DNA of 64,000 bases from Nitratidesulfovibrio termitidis HI1 (GCF_000504305.1 NZ_KI632512.1:652388-716387), one strand, 5' to 3'. Counted from the first letter of the stretch, positions 16,556 to 26,861 are shown. Made by a program: numbers and translations. The notes: generated by a model from the sequence alone, not told the origin.

Positions 16556-16978
16556 CTACAGCAGGTAGTCGCGTACCACGCCGATGCCCGTCCACAACTG
16601 CCACAGGGCCAGCAGCACCAGCAGCAGGTTGTTGACGCCGTGCACCAGCGGCAGCAGCTTGCGGCGTTTCTTCACCACGTCCATGCGCTGCCCGGTCAGA
16701 TAGCCCACCGCGCACAGCGGCACCATCAGCAGGCCGATCCAGGCGTGCGATCCGGTCAGGAACATGTTGGACCACGCCAGCCGGGCCACGACCAGCCCCA
16801 GCAGCGAACCCGCCGCCCATACGCCAAGGGCCACGGTGCCCCATTTGACGTGCGGCTTCCACGGAAAGACCAATTTGCGCCCCATGTGCGAGGTCTGAAA
16901 GCGTACCCAGCCGAAATACATGGCGTACAGGCCGATGAGCGTGGCGACGAATTGCAGGACGGGGTGAATCCAGACCAT
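16556..16978 (-). CDS. DUF4079-like four-helix membrane protein at the end of the cox operon
   Basis: 140 residues with four hydrophobic helices (VLQFVATLIGLYAMYFGWV, TVALGVWAAGSLLGLVVA, HAWIGLLMVPLCAVGYLTG, GVNNLLLVLLALWQLWTG). Conserved-looking histidines occur at helix ends (H5, H97 region, H132 region), as in cytochrome b561-like heme proteins; heme binding is only a suggestion. The resemblance to DUF4079 is by recollection of family appearance. It begins 47 bases after ctaB in the same direction, so it is probably cotranscribed with the oxidase genes and may serve oxidase assembly or quinone/heme handling. Confidence 0.65.
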   Translation of the reverse strand: MVWIHPVLQFVATLIGLYAMYFGWVRFQTSHMGRKLVFPWKPHVKWGTVALGVWAAGSLLGLVVARLAWSNMFLTGSHAWIGLLMVPLCAVGYLTGQRMDVVKKRRKLLPLVHGVNNLLLVLLALWQLWTGIGVVRDYLL

Positions 16979-17025
16979 GGCGGCTCCCGGTGCGGATGTG
17001 AAGGGGCGGGGTATGTTTCTTATGC

Positions 17026-18099
17026 TTAGAATAAAGGCAGCATCCGGTCCAGCAGCAACAGCAGCATCAGCGCTGGCATGGCTGCATCGGCGGCGCGCAG
17101 GGCGATGATCTCGCGCCGGGCCATGCGGGTGGAGGCGGAACCCTGCACAACGCCTGCTTCCACGCCCCCTCCCGCTGCTGTTGCCGCCGCATCACCTGCC
17201 TTCCGCGCCAGCGTCGATACCACCAGCAGCCCCACGCCCAGCAGGACCACCCCGGCGCGCACCAGCGGGGCGTGCAGCAGGGGGAACACCGGCAGCATCA
17301 GCACGGCCACGGCATAGGCGTGGTACCACACCCGCAGCAGCCGGGCGTAGCGCGCGCCGGCGAACTGGGCCGGGGGCACGGGCAGCCCGGCCCGGGCGTA
17401 ATGGATGCGTTCACGCTGGGCGCGCAGCCAGAAATGGGGCACCTGCCACAGCACGTACACCCCGTACAGCAGGATGGCCACGGGGTCGCGCGGGTCGCCG
17501 CCCGCCGCCATCCAGCCCAGCAGGGGCGGCATGGCCCCCACCAGCGCGCCCGGCAGCAGGGCGAACGACGTGACGCGCTTCAGCGGGGTGTACACCCCGT
17601 TGTAGACCACGGCGATGCCCATGCCCACCAGAAGCAGCAACACCCCTGACACCGGCGTGCCCGTGCCGGGCGAAGCGTCGTGCCAAGGGCCCCCGGCCTG
17701 TCCGTACGCCAGCACTGCGGCCAGTTCTCCGGCAGCATGCAGGCAACCCAGCGCCGCAAGAAACAACACCACGCCGATGCCTGCGGCCAGCCACGGCCCC
17801 ATGCGCCCCATACGCCCAGTCGGCAGGGGGCGCCCCGCCGTGCGTGGCAGCAGCGCGTCGATGTCCCGCTCCTGCACCTGATTCCATGCCGAACAGGCTG
17901 CGGCCAGCAACATGGCCCCGGCGACCACAAAGGCCAGGGCGGCAGCGGGGCTGCCATCACCCTCTCCCGTGCCGCCACCATGCGGCAGCGGCACGGCCAG
18001 CAGAAAGCCGAACGCCGTGGCCGCCCCCACCATCAGGGTCACGTTCAGGCGCAGCAGCAGGCGCAGGTCATGCAGGCGGGGCATACGGGTCTTGCGCAT
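17026..18099 (-). CDS. ctaB: Protoheme IX farnesyltransferase (heme O synthase)
   Basis: About 357 residues, UbiA-type prenyltransferase with around eight or nine membrane helices. It adds farnesyl to heme b to give heme O for the oxidase. The first Asp-rich motif is NQVQERDIDALLPRTAGRPLP, the CtaB/CyoE signature; the second region is YTPLKR followed by GALVGAMPPLLGW, and QVPHFWLRA is the usual third block. A Pro/Gly-rich segment (about 40-52) and a loop near 140-150 are longer than usual. ATG 18099 overlaps the coxB stop (TGATG), so translation is coupled. No CtaA (heme A synthase) is seen, so an o-type or mixed-heme oxidase is likely. Confidence 0.88.
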   Translation of the reverse strand: MRKTRMPRLHDLRLLLRLNVTLMVGAATAFGFLLAVPLPHGGGTGEGDGSPAAALAFVVAGAMLLAAACSAWNQVQERDIDALLPRTAGRPLPTGRMGRMGPWLAAGIGVVLFLAALGCLHAAGELAAVLAYGQAGGPWHDASPGTGTPVSGVLLLLVGMGIAVVYNGVYTPLKRVTSFALLPGALVGAMPPLLGWMAAGGDPRDPVAILLYGVYVLWQVPHFWLRAQRERIHYARAGLPVPPAQFAGARYARLLRVWYHAYAVAVLMLPVFPLLHAPLVRAGVVLLGVGLLVVSTLARKAGDAAATAAGGGVEAGVVQGSASTRMARREIIALRAADAAMPALMLLLLLDRMLPLF

Positions 18100-19316
18100 C
18101 AATGTGCGTGTTCGCCAAGGGACTTGATGTATTCCACCATGCTTCCCAGTTGCTCCGGCGTCAGATGCTCGTACGGCGGCATCATGGGGTCGAAGCCCTT
18201 TACCGTGCCCAACGACGGCGCATTGGCGATCTTGGCGCGCAGGTACGCCTCGTCGGCGGTGACCTGCTGCTCCTTGCCGTCACGCAGCACCGTGGTGGGC
18301 GCGTTCCACAGCCCTTTCAGGCTCGGCCCGGCGATGATCGAGCCGTCGGTGGAATGGCACGAGATGCAGCCCTCGGCCTCCATCAGCCGCCGGCCTTCCT
18401 CGCGGCCCACCTCGTTGCCGTGCATCAGCCAGGCCAGCATCTGCTCCATGTCCTCGTTGGGCACCGTGCCTTCCGTGGAGGGCATGATGGGGTCATAGCC
18501 CACCACCACCTCGCCGTTGGGATCGGTGAAGGCACGGCGCAGGTATCCTTCGTCGGCCACCACCTTGCGCTTGGTGCCGTCGGGCAGGGCCACCTCGCGC
18601 TCGGCGCCATACAACCCCTTGAAGGTGGGGCCGACGCCGGGTGAGCCGTCCAGCGAATGGCACGAAAGGCAGCCGTGGGTCTCCATCAGCGCCCTGCCCT
18701 TGCCTTCGGGCGCGTCGGTGCTGGCCAGCCAGGTGTCGAAGGCGGGCTTGTCCACCACCTTGACCGTGGTGATCATGTTGGCGTGCTTCAGGCCGCAGTA
18801 TTCGGCGCACAGCAGGTCGTATTCGCCAGTGCGGTCGGCCTTGAACCAGGCATAGGTTTCCATGCCGGGCACGGTGTCCATCTTGATGCGAAAGGCAGGC
18901 ACGTACAGACTGTGGATCACGTCCACGCTGGTCATGTTCAGTTTGACCGGGGTGTCCACGGGCACCACCAGCACGCTGTTCCGCTTGCCGCCGGGGTACT
19001 CGAACACCCACGACCACATGCGGGCGGTCACCTTCACCTCCATGGCGTCCTTGGGCACGGTGCGCAGGGCCTTGTAGCCCTCCCACCCGTAGTAGAACAG
19101 CCCCATGACCAGAATGGAGGGAATCAGCGTCCAGGCGATCTCGGCGGGCACGTTGCCCGATATCTGCGCGGGCACCGGGTGGCGAGATTCGCGGTAGTGC
19201 CACACGAACCACAGCATGGCTGCGGTGATGGCCAGCAGCACGAACACCGAGAACCCGAAGATGACGGTGAAGATGAAATCAACCTGCTGCACCGGCGACA
19301 ACGATTGCGGATACAT
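18099..19316 (-). CDS. coxB: Cytochrome c oxidase subunit II fused to two cytochrome c domains
   Basis: 405 residues. Two N-terminal membrane helices (about 13-40 and 62-78) are followed by the cupredoxin domain with a complete CuA set: H135, C170, C174, H178 and M181 in HSLYVP...CAEYCGLKHANM. Two consecutive monoheme modules follow, CLSCH (216-220) and CISCH (317-321), with probable Met ligands in DPIMPS and DPMMPP. Subunit II with one c domain is the caa3/cao3 type; two domains is the rarer cc-type reported for Desulfovibrio. It should accept electrons from the two c553 cytochromes of this operon. ATG 19316 follows AGGTAGGTGACC; GTG 19322 is an alternative. Confidence 0.92.
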   Translation of the reverse strand: MYPQSLSPVQQVDFIFTVIFGFSVFVLLAITAAMLWFVWHYRESRHPVPAQISGNVPAEIAWTLIPSILVMGLFYYGWEGYKALRTVPKDAMEVKVTARMWSWVFEYPGGKRNSVLVVPVDTPVKLNMTSVDVIHSLYVPAFRIKMDTVPGMETYAWFKADRTGEYDLLCAEYCGLKHANMITTVKVVDKPAFDTWLASTDAPEGKGRALMETHGCLSCHSLDGSPGVGPTFKGLYGAEREVALPDGTKRKVVADEGYLRRAFTDPNGEVVVGYDPIMPSTEGTVPNEDMEQMLAWLMHGNEVGREEGRRLMEAEGCISCHSTDGSIIAGPSLKGLWNAPTTVLRDGKEQQVTADEAYLRAKIANAPSLGTVKGFDPMMPPYEHLTPEQLGSMVEYIKSLGEHAH

Positions 19317-19322
19317 GGTCAC

Positions 19323-19613
19323 CTACCTGTAGGCCACGTCGAAGAAGGTGAACCCGATGGCGATGGCAAGGATGACGAAGGCCGTGAACACCATCAGCCG
19401 GATGACCCTGCCCTCGTAGCGCAGGTGCATGAACCACAGGATGACCAGCCCCGCCTTGGTGGTGGCCACGGTCAGCGCCACCACCACGTTCAGGAAGCCG
19501 AAGTCGAAACTGGTAACCCCCACGGTGATGGCGGTCAGCGTCAGCAGCGCCACCCACACCAGCATGTTGGTGCGCAGGGGGACGGCATGGTGCTCTGTAT
19601 CATGTCCGGTCAT
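19323..19613 (-). CDS. coxD: Cytochrome c oxidase subunit IV (small membrane subunit)
   Basis: 96 residues with three hydrophobic helices (MLVWVALLTLTAITVGV, FLNVVVALTVATTKAGLVILWFMHL, LMVFTAFVILAIAIGFTF). The ATTKAGLVILWFMHLRYE stretch is the hallmark of prokaryotic cytochrome oxidase subunit IV (COX4_pro/CyoD group). It lies between coxC and coxB; its stop is six to seven bases from the coxB start. Likely structural or assembly role. Confidence 0.85.
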   Translation of the reverse strand: MTGHDTEHHAVPLRTNMLVWVALLTLTAITVGVTSFDFGFLNVVVALTVATTKAGLVILWFMHLRYEGRVIRLMVFTAFVILAIAIGFTFFDVAYR

Positions 19614-19622
19614 GCTGGCCCC

Positions 19623-20211
19623 CTAGACCACAAGGTAGAAGAGCGGAAACAGGTAGATCCACACCAGGTCCACCAGGTGCCAGTACAGGCCGCCGTTTTC
19701 CAGGAACACGAAGTGCTCCGGGGTAACCCGGCCCGCGCGCATCAGGTGCCAGCCGTACAGCAGCACGGCACCGCCGATGATCACGTGGACGCCGTGCAGC
19801 CCGGTCATCAGGTAGTACAGGTTGAAGAACACCATCTCGCCGGGCGGCAGCTTGAGCAGGCCGGGGCTGTTGGGATAGATGCCATGGCCGATCTTGGCGC
19901 TCCACTCGAAGAACTTGTTCACCAGAAACACCCCGGCCATGGCCACGGTAAGCAAAACCAGCCGTTGCGAAAGCAGCGTCTTGCCGCGTTGCAGCGCGCT
20001 GATGGCCAGGGCCATGCACAGTGAACTGGTGATGAGCACCACGGTGTTGGCGGTGCCGAAAATGCGGCTCAGATCCTTGCCCGCAGCGTGAAATTCCGCC
20101 GGGTAGCGGTGCAGGTACACGGCATAGAGCAGGAACAGCCCGCCGAACAGCAGCACTTCCGTGAACAGGAACAGCCACATGCCGATCTTGGCGCCTTCGT
20201 AGTCGCGGGGC

Positions 20212-20219
<8 letters not shown>
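19623..20219 (-). CDS. coxC: Cytochrome c oxidase subunit III
   Basis: 198 residues with five predicted helices, the short form of subunit III found in caa3/bo3-type oxidases. Visible signatures are AKIGMWLFLFTEVLLFGGLF near the N-terminus, FFNLYYLMTGLHGVHVIIG and HLVDLVWIYLFPLFYL at the end. The start overlaps the coxA stop by eight bases, indicating coupled translation. It stabilises the catalytic core and may help O2 entry. Confidence 0.9.
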
Positions 20220-21837
<1,618 letters not shown>

Positions 21838-21929
21838 GCGATGGTCTCCTGTGGCTGATACGGGCGTTGGACCGGCAATGGACGGCCAGCGGAAACAAAC
21901 CTGCGCGTGCGAGAGGCCGAAGTGGAGCC

Positions 21930-23192
21930 CTATCCCTGGGGAGGCCCTGGCTTTGGCGGATCCGACGCGGACGGGTCGGATGAAGATGAACCAGATGGGG
22001 AGGAGCCGGACGTGGGAGTGCTATCTCCCCCCTTGCGCTCCTTCCTGCGCGGGCCGCCCCGCACCAGCACGAACAGCAGCACCGCCGCGCCGAACAGAAT
22101 GATCAACCCGGCGATGCGCATGAAATCGAACACGTAGCGCCGCCCTTCCGGGTCGTAGGTGAAGCAGTACGACAGCACGCGCTTCACGGACAGGCCGATG
22201 GTGCCGTGCGAGGCCTCGGTGACGGCCATGGTCAGGTCGAAGGGCAGAAAGCTTTGGCCGTACAGGTAACGCACCACCTTGCCCCCGGGCGCGGCGACCA
22301 CCAGCACCACGGGATGGATGAAGTCGCGCCCCTGCCGGGTGAACCGGAAGCCGATGGCGTCCATGAACCTGTTGATGGACGCAAGGTCGCCGGACAGGAA
22401 ACGCCAGCCGTCTTCCGGATAGGCAAAATTCATGGCCGCGAAATAGTTCTGCTTCTTGCGCGCGGCCAGTTGCGGGGTGTCCGTCTCGTCAAAGCTCACG
22501 GACAGCACCCGGTACTCCTTGCCCGGTTGCAGCGACACCTGCGGCAGCACCCGCGCCAGCGAGCTTTGCAGCATGTTGCACACGGTGGGGCAGGAATAAT
22601 AGATGGGCGCGATGATCACCGGTACGTCCATCAGGGTGCGCGGGTCGACGGGCGTGCCCGACTCGTCGCGCAGCAGGATGCCTTCGGGAATGATGTCGCC
22701 GAGGCGCTCGTCCACCCCCGCAAGCGGCGTCTGGGCGGACGGGTTGCCGGAAGCGCCCTGCCCCGGCTGAATCGACTGACCGGGTTGGCCGGGCTGGCCC
22801 AGCTTTCCCGTGGTGGGCGGGGGGACCGGGTGTACGTGTTCCGTCGGGAGCTGACCGGTATCGGCGGGGGCATGCCCCTGATGGGGGGCGGCATCGCCGG
22901 AGGCGTTTGCCATGGGGGCAGGCATGACGTGCCCCGCATGCTCGGCGGGCATGGTCGCTTCGCCGTTTCCGCCCTGCCCGCTCTGCCCGGAATGTCCGGT
23001 ATGGGCCGCTCCGCTCGCGGCATCCATGGCGGAATGGGGCATGTCGGCGGCGGCGAGCAGAACGGGGGGCGGAGCGGCGGCCATGACCGTCGCTCCTCCC
23101 CCCGTGGTCAACACTGCGGGAAGGCAGAGCAGCAAGGCAGCGGCAAACGCGCGTACGCAGGCAGCCGTCACGGAATGGAAGCGTACGCGCAT
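21930..23192 (-). CDS. Sco/SenC-family copper chaperone with His/Met-rich N-terminal segment and C-terminal membrane anchor
   Basis: About 420 residues, double the usual Sco length. After a signal peptide (residues about 1-40) comes a roughly 100-residue low-complexity region rich in His, Met, Gly and Pro (AEHAGHVMPAPM, APHQGHAP, TEHVHP), then the thioredoxin-like Sco domain with YYSCPTVC (copper cysteines about 201 and 205) and the distal FIHPVV histidine (about 293). A membrane helix (FMRIAGLIILFGAAVLLFVLV) and a charged Ser/Pro tail end the protein. It would deliver copper to CuA of CoxB. ATG 23192 has AGGGG eight bases upstream; ATG 23198 is an alternative but is too close to it. Confidence 0.88.
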   Translation of the reverse strand: MRVRFHSVTAACVRAFAAALLLCLPAVLTTGGGATVMAAAPPPVLLAAADMPHSAMDAASGAAHTGHSGQSGQGGNGEATMPAEHAGHVMPAPMANASGDAAPHQGHAPADTGQLPTEHVHPVPPPTTGKLGQPGQPGQSIQPGQGASGNPSAQTPLAGVDERLGDIIPEGILLRDESGTPVDPRTLMDVPVIIAPIYYSCPTVCNMLQSSLARVLPQVSLQPGKEYRVLSVSFDETDTPQLAARKKQNYFAAMNFAYPEDGWRFLSGDLASINRFMDAIGFRFTRQGRDFIHPVVLVVAAPGGKVVRYLYGQSFLPFDLTMAVTEASHGTIGLSVKRVLSYCFTYDPEGRRYVFDFMRIAGLIILFGAAVLLFVLVRGGPRRKERKGGDSTPTSGSSPSGSSSSDPSASDPPKPGPPQG

Positions 23193-23202
23193 CGCCATGC
23201 CC

Positions 23203-23511
23203 CTACAGCTTGGACATGTAGTCGGCCATGGCCTTCATTTCCTCGTCGGAATAGCGCTTGACGAGGTTGGTCATGACGGCCTTCTTTTCGCCGCCGTAGC
23301 TGCCGTCGGCATAGCCCTTCAGCTTCTTGAACAGTTCGTCGGCCTTCTGGCCCTTCACGGCGTGGCCCACGCCCATGGCCTGCTTGGAGCCGTCGGCCCC
23401 GTGGCAGCCCACACACGACTTGTACAGTGTGGCGCCGTCAGCGGCCATGGCGACGGAAACACCAAAGGCAAGGGCGGCACAGATGCTCATGACCACAAGA
23501 ATGCGTTTCAT
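23203..23511 (-). CDS. Cytochrome c553, periplasmic monoheme
   Basis: 102 residues: signal peptide [23 protein letters not shown], then mature [19 protein letters not shown] with the CxxCH heme site, and the Met ligand in the [16 protein letters not shown] region. It closely resembles the classic Desulfovibrio vulgaris cytochrome c553. ATG 23511 is chosen because AGGAGAATTCGC precedes it. As the gene beside the oxidase, it is the likely soluble electron donor to the c domains of CoxB. Confidence 0.9.
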   Translation of the reverse strand: MKRILVVMSICAALAFGVSVAMAADGATLYKSCVGCHGADGSKQAMGVGHAVKGQKADELFKKLKGYADGSYGGEKKAVMTNLVKRYSDEEMKAMADYMSKL

Positions 23512-23580
23512 GCGAATTCTCCTGTTCTGATGATGTCTGGTTTCACCGGCGCACTCGCGGAGCACTCCGCGCTGCCGGGT

Positions 23581-23907
23581 TTAGAAGGAGGCCATGTGCG
23601 CGGCCAAAGCGCGCATGTCCCCGTCCGAAAGCTTTTTGGCGATGCCCGCCATGACGGCCTTCTTATCGCCGCCGTAACTGCCGTTCGCATAGCCCTTGAG
23701 CTTGCCGTACAGGGTGTCGGCGGTCTGTCCCTTCACAGGGCGGGCGGCGCCAAGGGCGGCCTTGCTTCCGTCCTCTCCATGACAGCCTGCGCATTGTGCG
23801 TACAATGCCGCGCCATCAGCGGCCAGGGCAGTGTCGGCGACAGCCGGAATCCATGCCGTACAGGCCAGCAGCGCGCCCAAAACCGCAATGCCCACGATTG
23901 CCTTCAT
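23581..23907 (-). CDS. Second cytochrome c553-like monoheme protein (first gene of the cox operon)
   Basis: 108 residues: a signal peptide (MKAIVGIAVLGALLACTAWIP...ALA), then ADGAALYAQCAGCHGEDGSKAALG with one CxxCH, and the AVMAGIAKKLSDGDM region carrying the probable Met ligand. It is a paralogue of the adjacent c553 (same spacing, GYANGSYGGDKKAV versus [14 protein letters not shown]). ATG 23907 follows GGAGGCAAC. Together they look like a tandem duplication giving two donors to one oxidase. Confidence 0.88.
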   Translation of the reverse strand: MKAIVGIAVLGALLACTAWIPAVADTALAADGAALYAQCAGCHGEDGSKAALGAARPVKGQTADTLYGKLKGYANGSYGGDKKAVMAGIAKKLSDGDMRALAAHMASF

Positions 23908-23946
23908 GTTGCCTCCACAGGACAAAAACGATTCCAAGTGCCTGTA

Positions 23947-23975
23947 GGATAACGCCTGATGGCAAAAAAAAGCAA
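23947..23975 (-). promoter_or_regulatory. Putative sigma-70 promoter of the cox operon
   Basis: On the minus strand TTGCTT (23975-23970), 17-base spacer, TTATCC (23952-23947), followed by TACAGG. It is about 40 bases before the first cytochrome start. The same TTATCCTACA string occurs in the candidate cbpA promoter at 62088. Confidence 0.5.
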
Positions 23976-24035
23976 CCGCCTTCGCGCATTGGCCGCAAAC
24001 CCCGCGCCGCGGCATCGCCCCTTTCGCGCCATATG

Positions 24036-24079
24036 CCGCAATCCTTGCGCAATCCTTACGCAGTTCTTACGCAATTGGC
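24036..24079 (-). promoter_or_regulatory. Four 11-bp direct repeats upstream of the cox operon
   Basis: Plus-strand units: CCGCAATCCTT, GCGCAATCCTT, ACGCAGTTCTT, ACGCAATTGGC, each exactly 11 bases. One helical turn spacing places all copies on one DNA face, as seen for OmpR/PhoB-type response regulators. They lie about 60-105 bases upstream of the -35 candidate. A regulator gene is not nearby. Confidence 0.55.
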
Positions 24080-24100
24080 GGATATTGAGGATGATAACAT

Positions 24101-24133
24101 GAAAAACGGGCGGCACTCGCGCGCCGCCCGTTT
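24101..24133 (-). terminator. Intrinsic terminator after secF
   Basis: Stem AAACGGGCGGC (24104-24114) / GCCGCCCGTTT (24123-24133), loop of eight bases; on the minus strand the stem is followed by TTTTTCATG. About 30 bases past the secF stop. Confidence 0.85.
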
Positions 24134-24161
24134 GTTTTCGATCCTTGCCGGAAAAAACCGC

Positions 24162-25247
24162 CTACACGGCTCCTTCCTGGCCGACACGCGGCGCGGGTTC
24201 CTTTTCCTCCTCGGGCATGCCGAAGTGCAGCAGCACCGGGCTGGCCACGAAGATGGAGGACAGGATGCCCACGAACACGCCCACCAGCATGGTCAGCGCG
24301 AAGTCGTGGATGACCCCGCCCCCCAGCACGAACAGCGCCAGGATGACCAGCAACGTGGTGCCGCCCGTCAGGATGGTGCGGCTGAGCGTCTGGTTGATGC
24401 TGGTGTTGATGATGTGCGCGTAGTTCCATTCCTTGCGGTGGGTGCGCAGCGTTTCGCGGATGCGGTCGTAGACGATGATGGTGTCGTTCAGCGAGTAGCC
24501 GATCAGGGTCAGCAACGCCGCCACGATGTTCAGGTCCACTTCCTTGTCCAGCAGGGAAAGCACGCCGAGGGTGATCATGACGTCGTGCACCAGTGCCACG
24601 ATGGCCCCCAGCGCGAAGTTGAGGCGCAATTTCCAGCACAGCACCATGGTGAGCACCAGCGAAAACGGCACCAGCCACAGCTTGGGCACGCCGATGAGCC
24701 CCAGCAGGTACATGCCGCCCGCCAGCGTGCCCGCCATGACGGCGGACGCCATCCAGCGCCGCTCGAACCGGCCGGAGATGTAGATGGCGATGAGCAGCAC
24801 CGCGTAGTACAGCGCCTCCACGGCCTTGCTCTTCAGGTCCGCGCCCACCTTGGGGCCGACCATTTCCAGCCGCTGCACCTCGAACTTCGCGTCCTTGAGG
24901 TTGGTCGTCAGCGCCTCGGTTACGGACGAACGCAACGTCTCGGCCGATTCGTCGGTGTGCGACATGCGGATGAGGTATTCGGTTTCGCCCTCGCCGAAGC
25001 GCTGCACGGCAAGACCGGGCAGGCTGGCCTCGGCAAGGCTCTTCTTCAGGGTGTCGTCGGGCACGGGCCGGTCGAACTTGACCTGCACGATGGCCCCGCC
25101 CGCGAAGTCGATGCCGTAGGTAAGGCCGCCCTTGAAGACCATGGACAGCAGGCCCACGACGATGATCGCGATGGAGATCACGTACGCCTTGTGGCGCATG
25201 CTCACGAAATCGACATTGGTATCATGCCGGATGAACGAGAAACCCAT
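24162..25247 (-). CDS. secF: Protein translocase subunit SecF
   Basis: 361 residues, inner membrane, six helices with one large periplasmic loop after the first. Motifs: YGIDFAGGAIVQVKF (N-terminal SecF block), GVLSLLDKEVDLNIVAALLTLIGYSLNDTIIVYDRIRE (the RND-type helix 4 region) and NTSINQTLSRTILTGGTT. With SecD it uses the proton gradient to pull preproteins out of SecYEG. The start ATG 25247 lies 15 bases after the secD stop. Last gene of yajC-secD-secF. Confidence 0.95.
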   Translation of the reverse strand: MGFSFIRHDTNVDFVSMRHKAYVISIAIIVVGLLSMVFKGGLTYGIDFAGGAIVQVKFDRPVPDDTLKKSLAEASLPGLAVQRFGEGETEYLIRMSHTDESAETLRSSVTEALTTNLKDAKFEVQRLEMVGPKVGADLKSKAVEALYYAVLLIAIYISGRFERRWMASAVMAGTLAGGMYLLGLIGVPKLWLVPFSLVLTMVLCWKLRLNFALGAIVALVHDVMITLGVLSLLDKEVDLNIVAALLTLIGYSLNDTIIVYDRIRETLRTHRKEWNYAHIINTSINQTLSRTILTGGTTLLVILALFVLGGGVIHDFALTMLVGVFVGILSSIFVASPVLLHFGMPEEEKEPAPRVGQEGAV

Positions 25248-25262
25248 TGTGGCTCTCCTCCG

Positions 25263-26861
25263 CTATATGCTGAGGCGTTTGTCGCCCGAACGGCCCATCC
25301 AGGCCTGGAAGACCACCCGAGAGACGAAGATGGCCGTGAACATGGACGCGATGATGCCGAGCGACAGCGTGACGGCAAAGCCGCGCACGGGCCCCGTGCC
25401 GAACTGGTACAGGATGGCCGCCGCGATGATGGTGGTCAGGTTCGAGTCGGTGATGGCCAGGGTGGCCCGGTCGAAGCCTTCGTGAATGGCGGAAAGGGCG
25501 GTGTGCCCCTTGCGCATTTCTTCGCGGATGCGTTCGTAGATCAGCACGTTGGCGTCCACGGCCATGCCCAGGGTCAGCACGATGCCCGCAAGGCCCGGCA
25601 GGGTCAGGGTGGCCCCGAAGGCCGCCATGCCCGCAAGGATGAGCAGCACGGTGAAGCTCAGCATGACGTCGGCGATAAGGCCGGACACGCCGTAGTACAC
25701 CACCATGAACACCATCACCACCACGCCGCCGACCGCGGCCGCCAGAATGCCCTTGTCGATGGATTCCTGACCCAGCGAAGGACCGACGGTGCGTTCTTCA
25801 AGCACGGTCACCGGAGCGGGCAGCGAACCCGCGCGCAGCACGATGGCAAGGTCCTGCGCTTCCGCCGTGGAGAACTTGCCGGTGATGCTGGCGCGACCGC
25901 CGCCGATCTTTTCCTGGATCACCGGCGCGGAGTAGACCTTGCCGTCCAGCACGATGGCCAGGCGCTTGCGCACGTTTTCCTGGGTGATGCGTTCGAACAT
26001 GGCCGCGCCGCGGCTGTTGAAGGTCAGCATCACGTAGGCCTGGTTGAAATTGTCGAAGCCGGGCCGCGCGTCGGCCACGTATTCGCCGGTCAGCACCGCT
26101 TCCTTGTCCACCACGATGGGCGTTTCGGACTGGCTGCCGTTGGCGCCGCGCCGGATCATGGTGCGCACCTCGGTGCCGGGCGGCAGAATGCCGCGCGCGG
26201 CCTTTTCCGCGTCCACGTCGTCTCGCACGATGTGGAATTCCAGGTGGGCCGTCTGGCCAATGATCTGGATGGCGCGCTGCGGATCGCTCAGGCCGGGCAG
26301 CTGGATCTGGATGCGATTGTCCTGCTGCTTGCGGATGTCCGGCTCGGCCACGCCGAACTGGTCGATGCGGTTGCGGATGGTCTTGACCGCCTGCTCCAGC
26401 GCCATATCGCTGATGGTCTTGCGATATTCAGGCTTCATGGTGGCCACGTAGCGCAGCTGCCCGTCATCGGTGGTCTGCGGCGCGGCAACGCTGAGCTGCG
26501 GGAACTGCTTGGCCAGCAGTTCGCCCAGCACCTCGCGCTGTTCGGCCTTGGCCAGCACGAATTCGATGCGGTCGCCGGGCATCACGCGCGGGCGCAGCAC
26601 GAAAACTTCCTTGTCGCGCGCCGAGGTGCGGATGTCCTGGCCCATCTGGGTCAGCGAATTTTCCACGGCCTTCTCCACCTCCACGCCGAGCGTCAGGTGG
26701 ATGCCGCCCATGAGGTCGAGCCCGAGGCTTATGGTGCTGTCGGGCAGAAACCTGCCCAGCGGCGAAGACTTGATGCCCGGCAGGCTCGGCAGCACATAGG
26801 CCGCGCCGAACAGCAGCACGGCCAGCACCACGGCGAGTCTCCAGCGGAAACCCTCTTTCAT
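25263..26861 (-). CDS. secD: Protein translocase subunit SecD
   Basis: 532 residues: N-terminal helix, a large periplasmic P1 region starting at LGLDLMGGIHLTLGVE, then LPGLSDPQRAIQIIGQTAHLEF, and five C-terminal helices with GLIADVMLSFTVLLILAGMAAFGATLTLPGLAGIVLTLGMAVDANVLIYERIREE, the conserved D-x-N motif of SecD. It partners SecF. The downstream spacer to secF is only 15 bases; the upstream spacer to yajC holds an intrinsic-terminator-like hairpin. Confidence 0.95.
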   Translation of the reverse strand: MKEGFRWRLAVVLAVLLFGAAYVLPSLPGIKSSPLGRFLPDSTISLGLDLMGGIHLTLGVEVEKAVENSLTQMGQDIRTSARDKEVFVLRPRVMPGDRIEFVLAKAEQREVLGELLAKQFPQLSVAAPQTTDDGQLRYVATMKPEYRKTISDMALEQAVKTIRNRIDQFGVAEPDIRKQQDNRIQIQLPGLSDPQRAIQIIGQTAHLEFHIVRDDVDAEKAARGILPPGTEVRTMIRRGANGSQSETPIVVDKEAVLTGEYVADARPGFDNFNQAYVMLTFNSRGAAMFERITQENVRKRLAIVLDGKVYSAPVIQEKIGGGRASITGKFSTAEAQDLAIVLRAGSLPAPVTVLEERTVGPSLGQESIDKGILAAAVGGVVVMVFMVVYYGVSGLIADVMLSFTVLLILAGMAAFGATLTLPGLAGIVLTLGMAVDANVLIYERIREEMRKGHTALSAIHEGFDRATLAITDSNLTTIIAAAILYQFGTGPVRGFAVTLSLGIIASMFTAIFVSRVVFQAWMGRSGDKRLSI

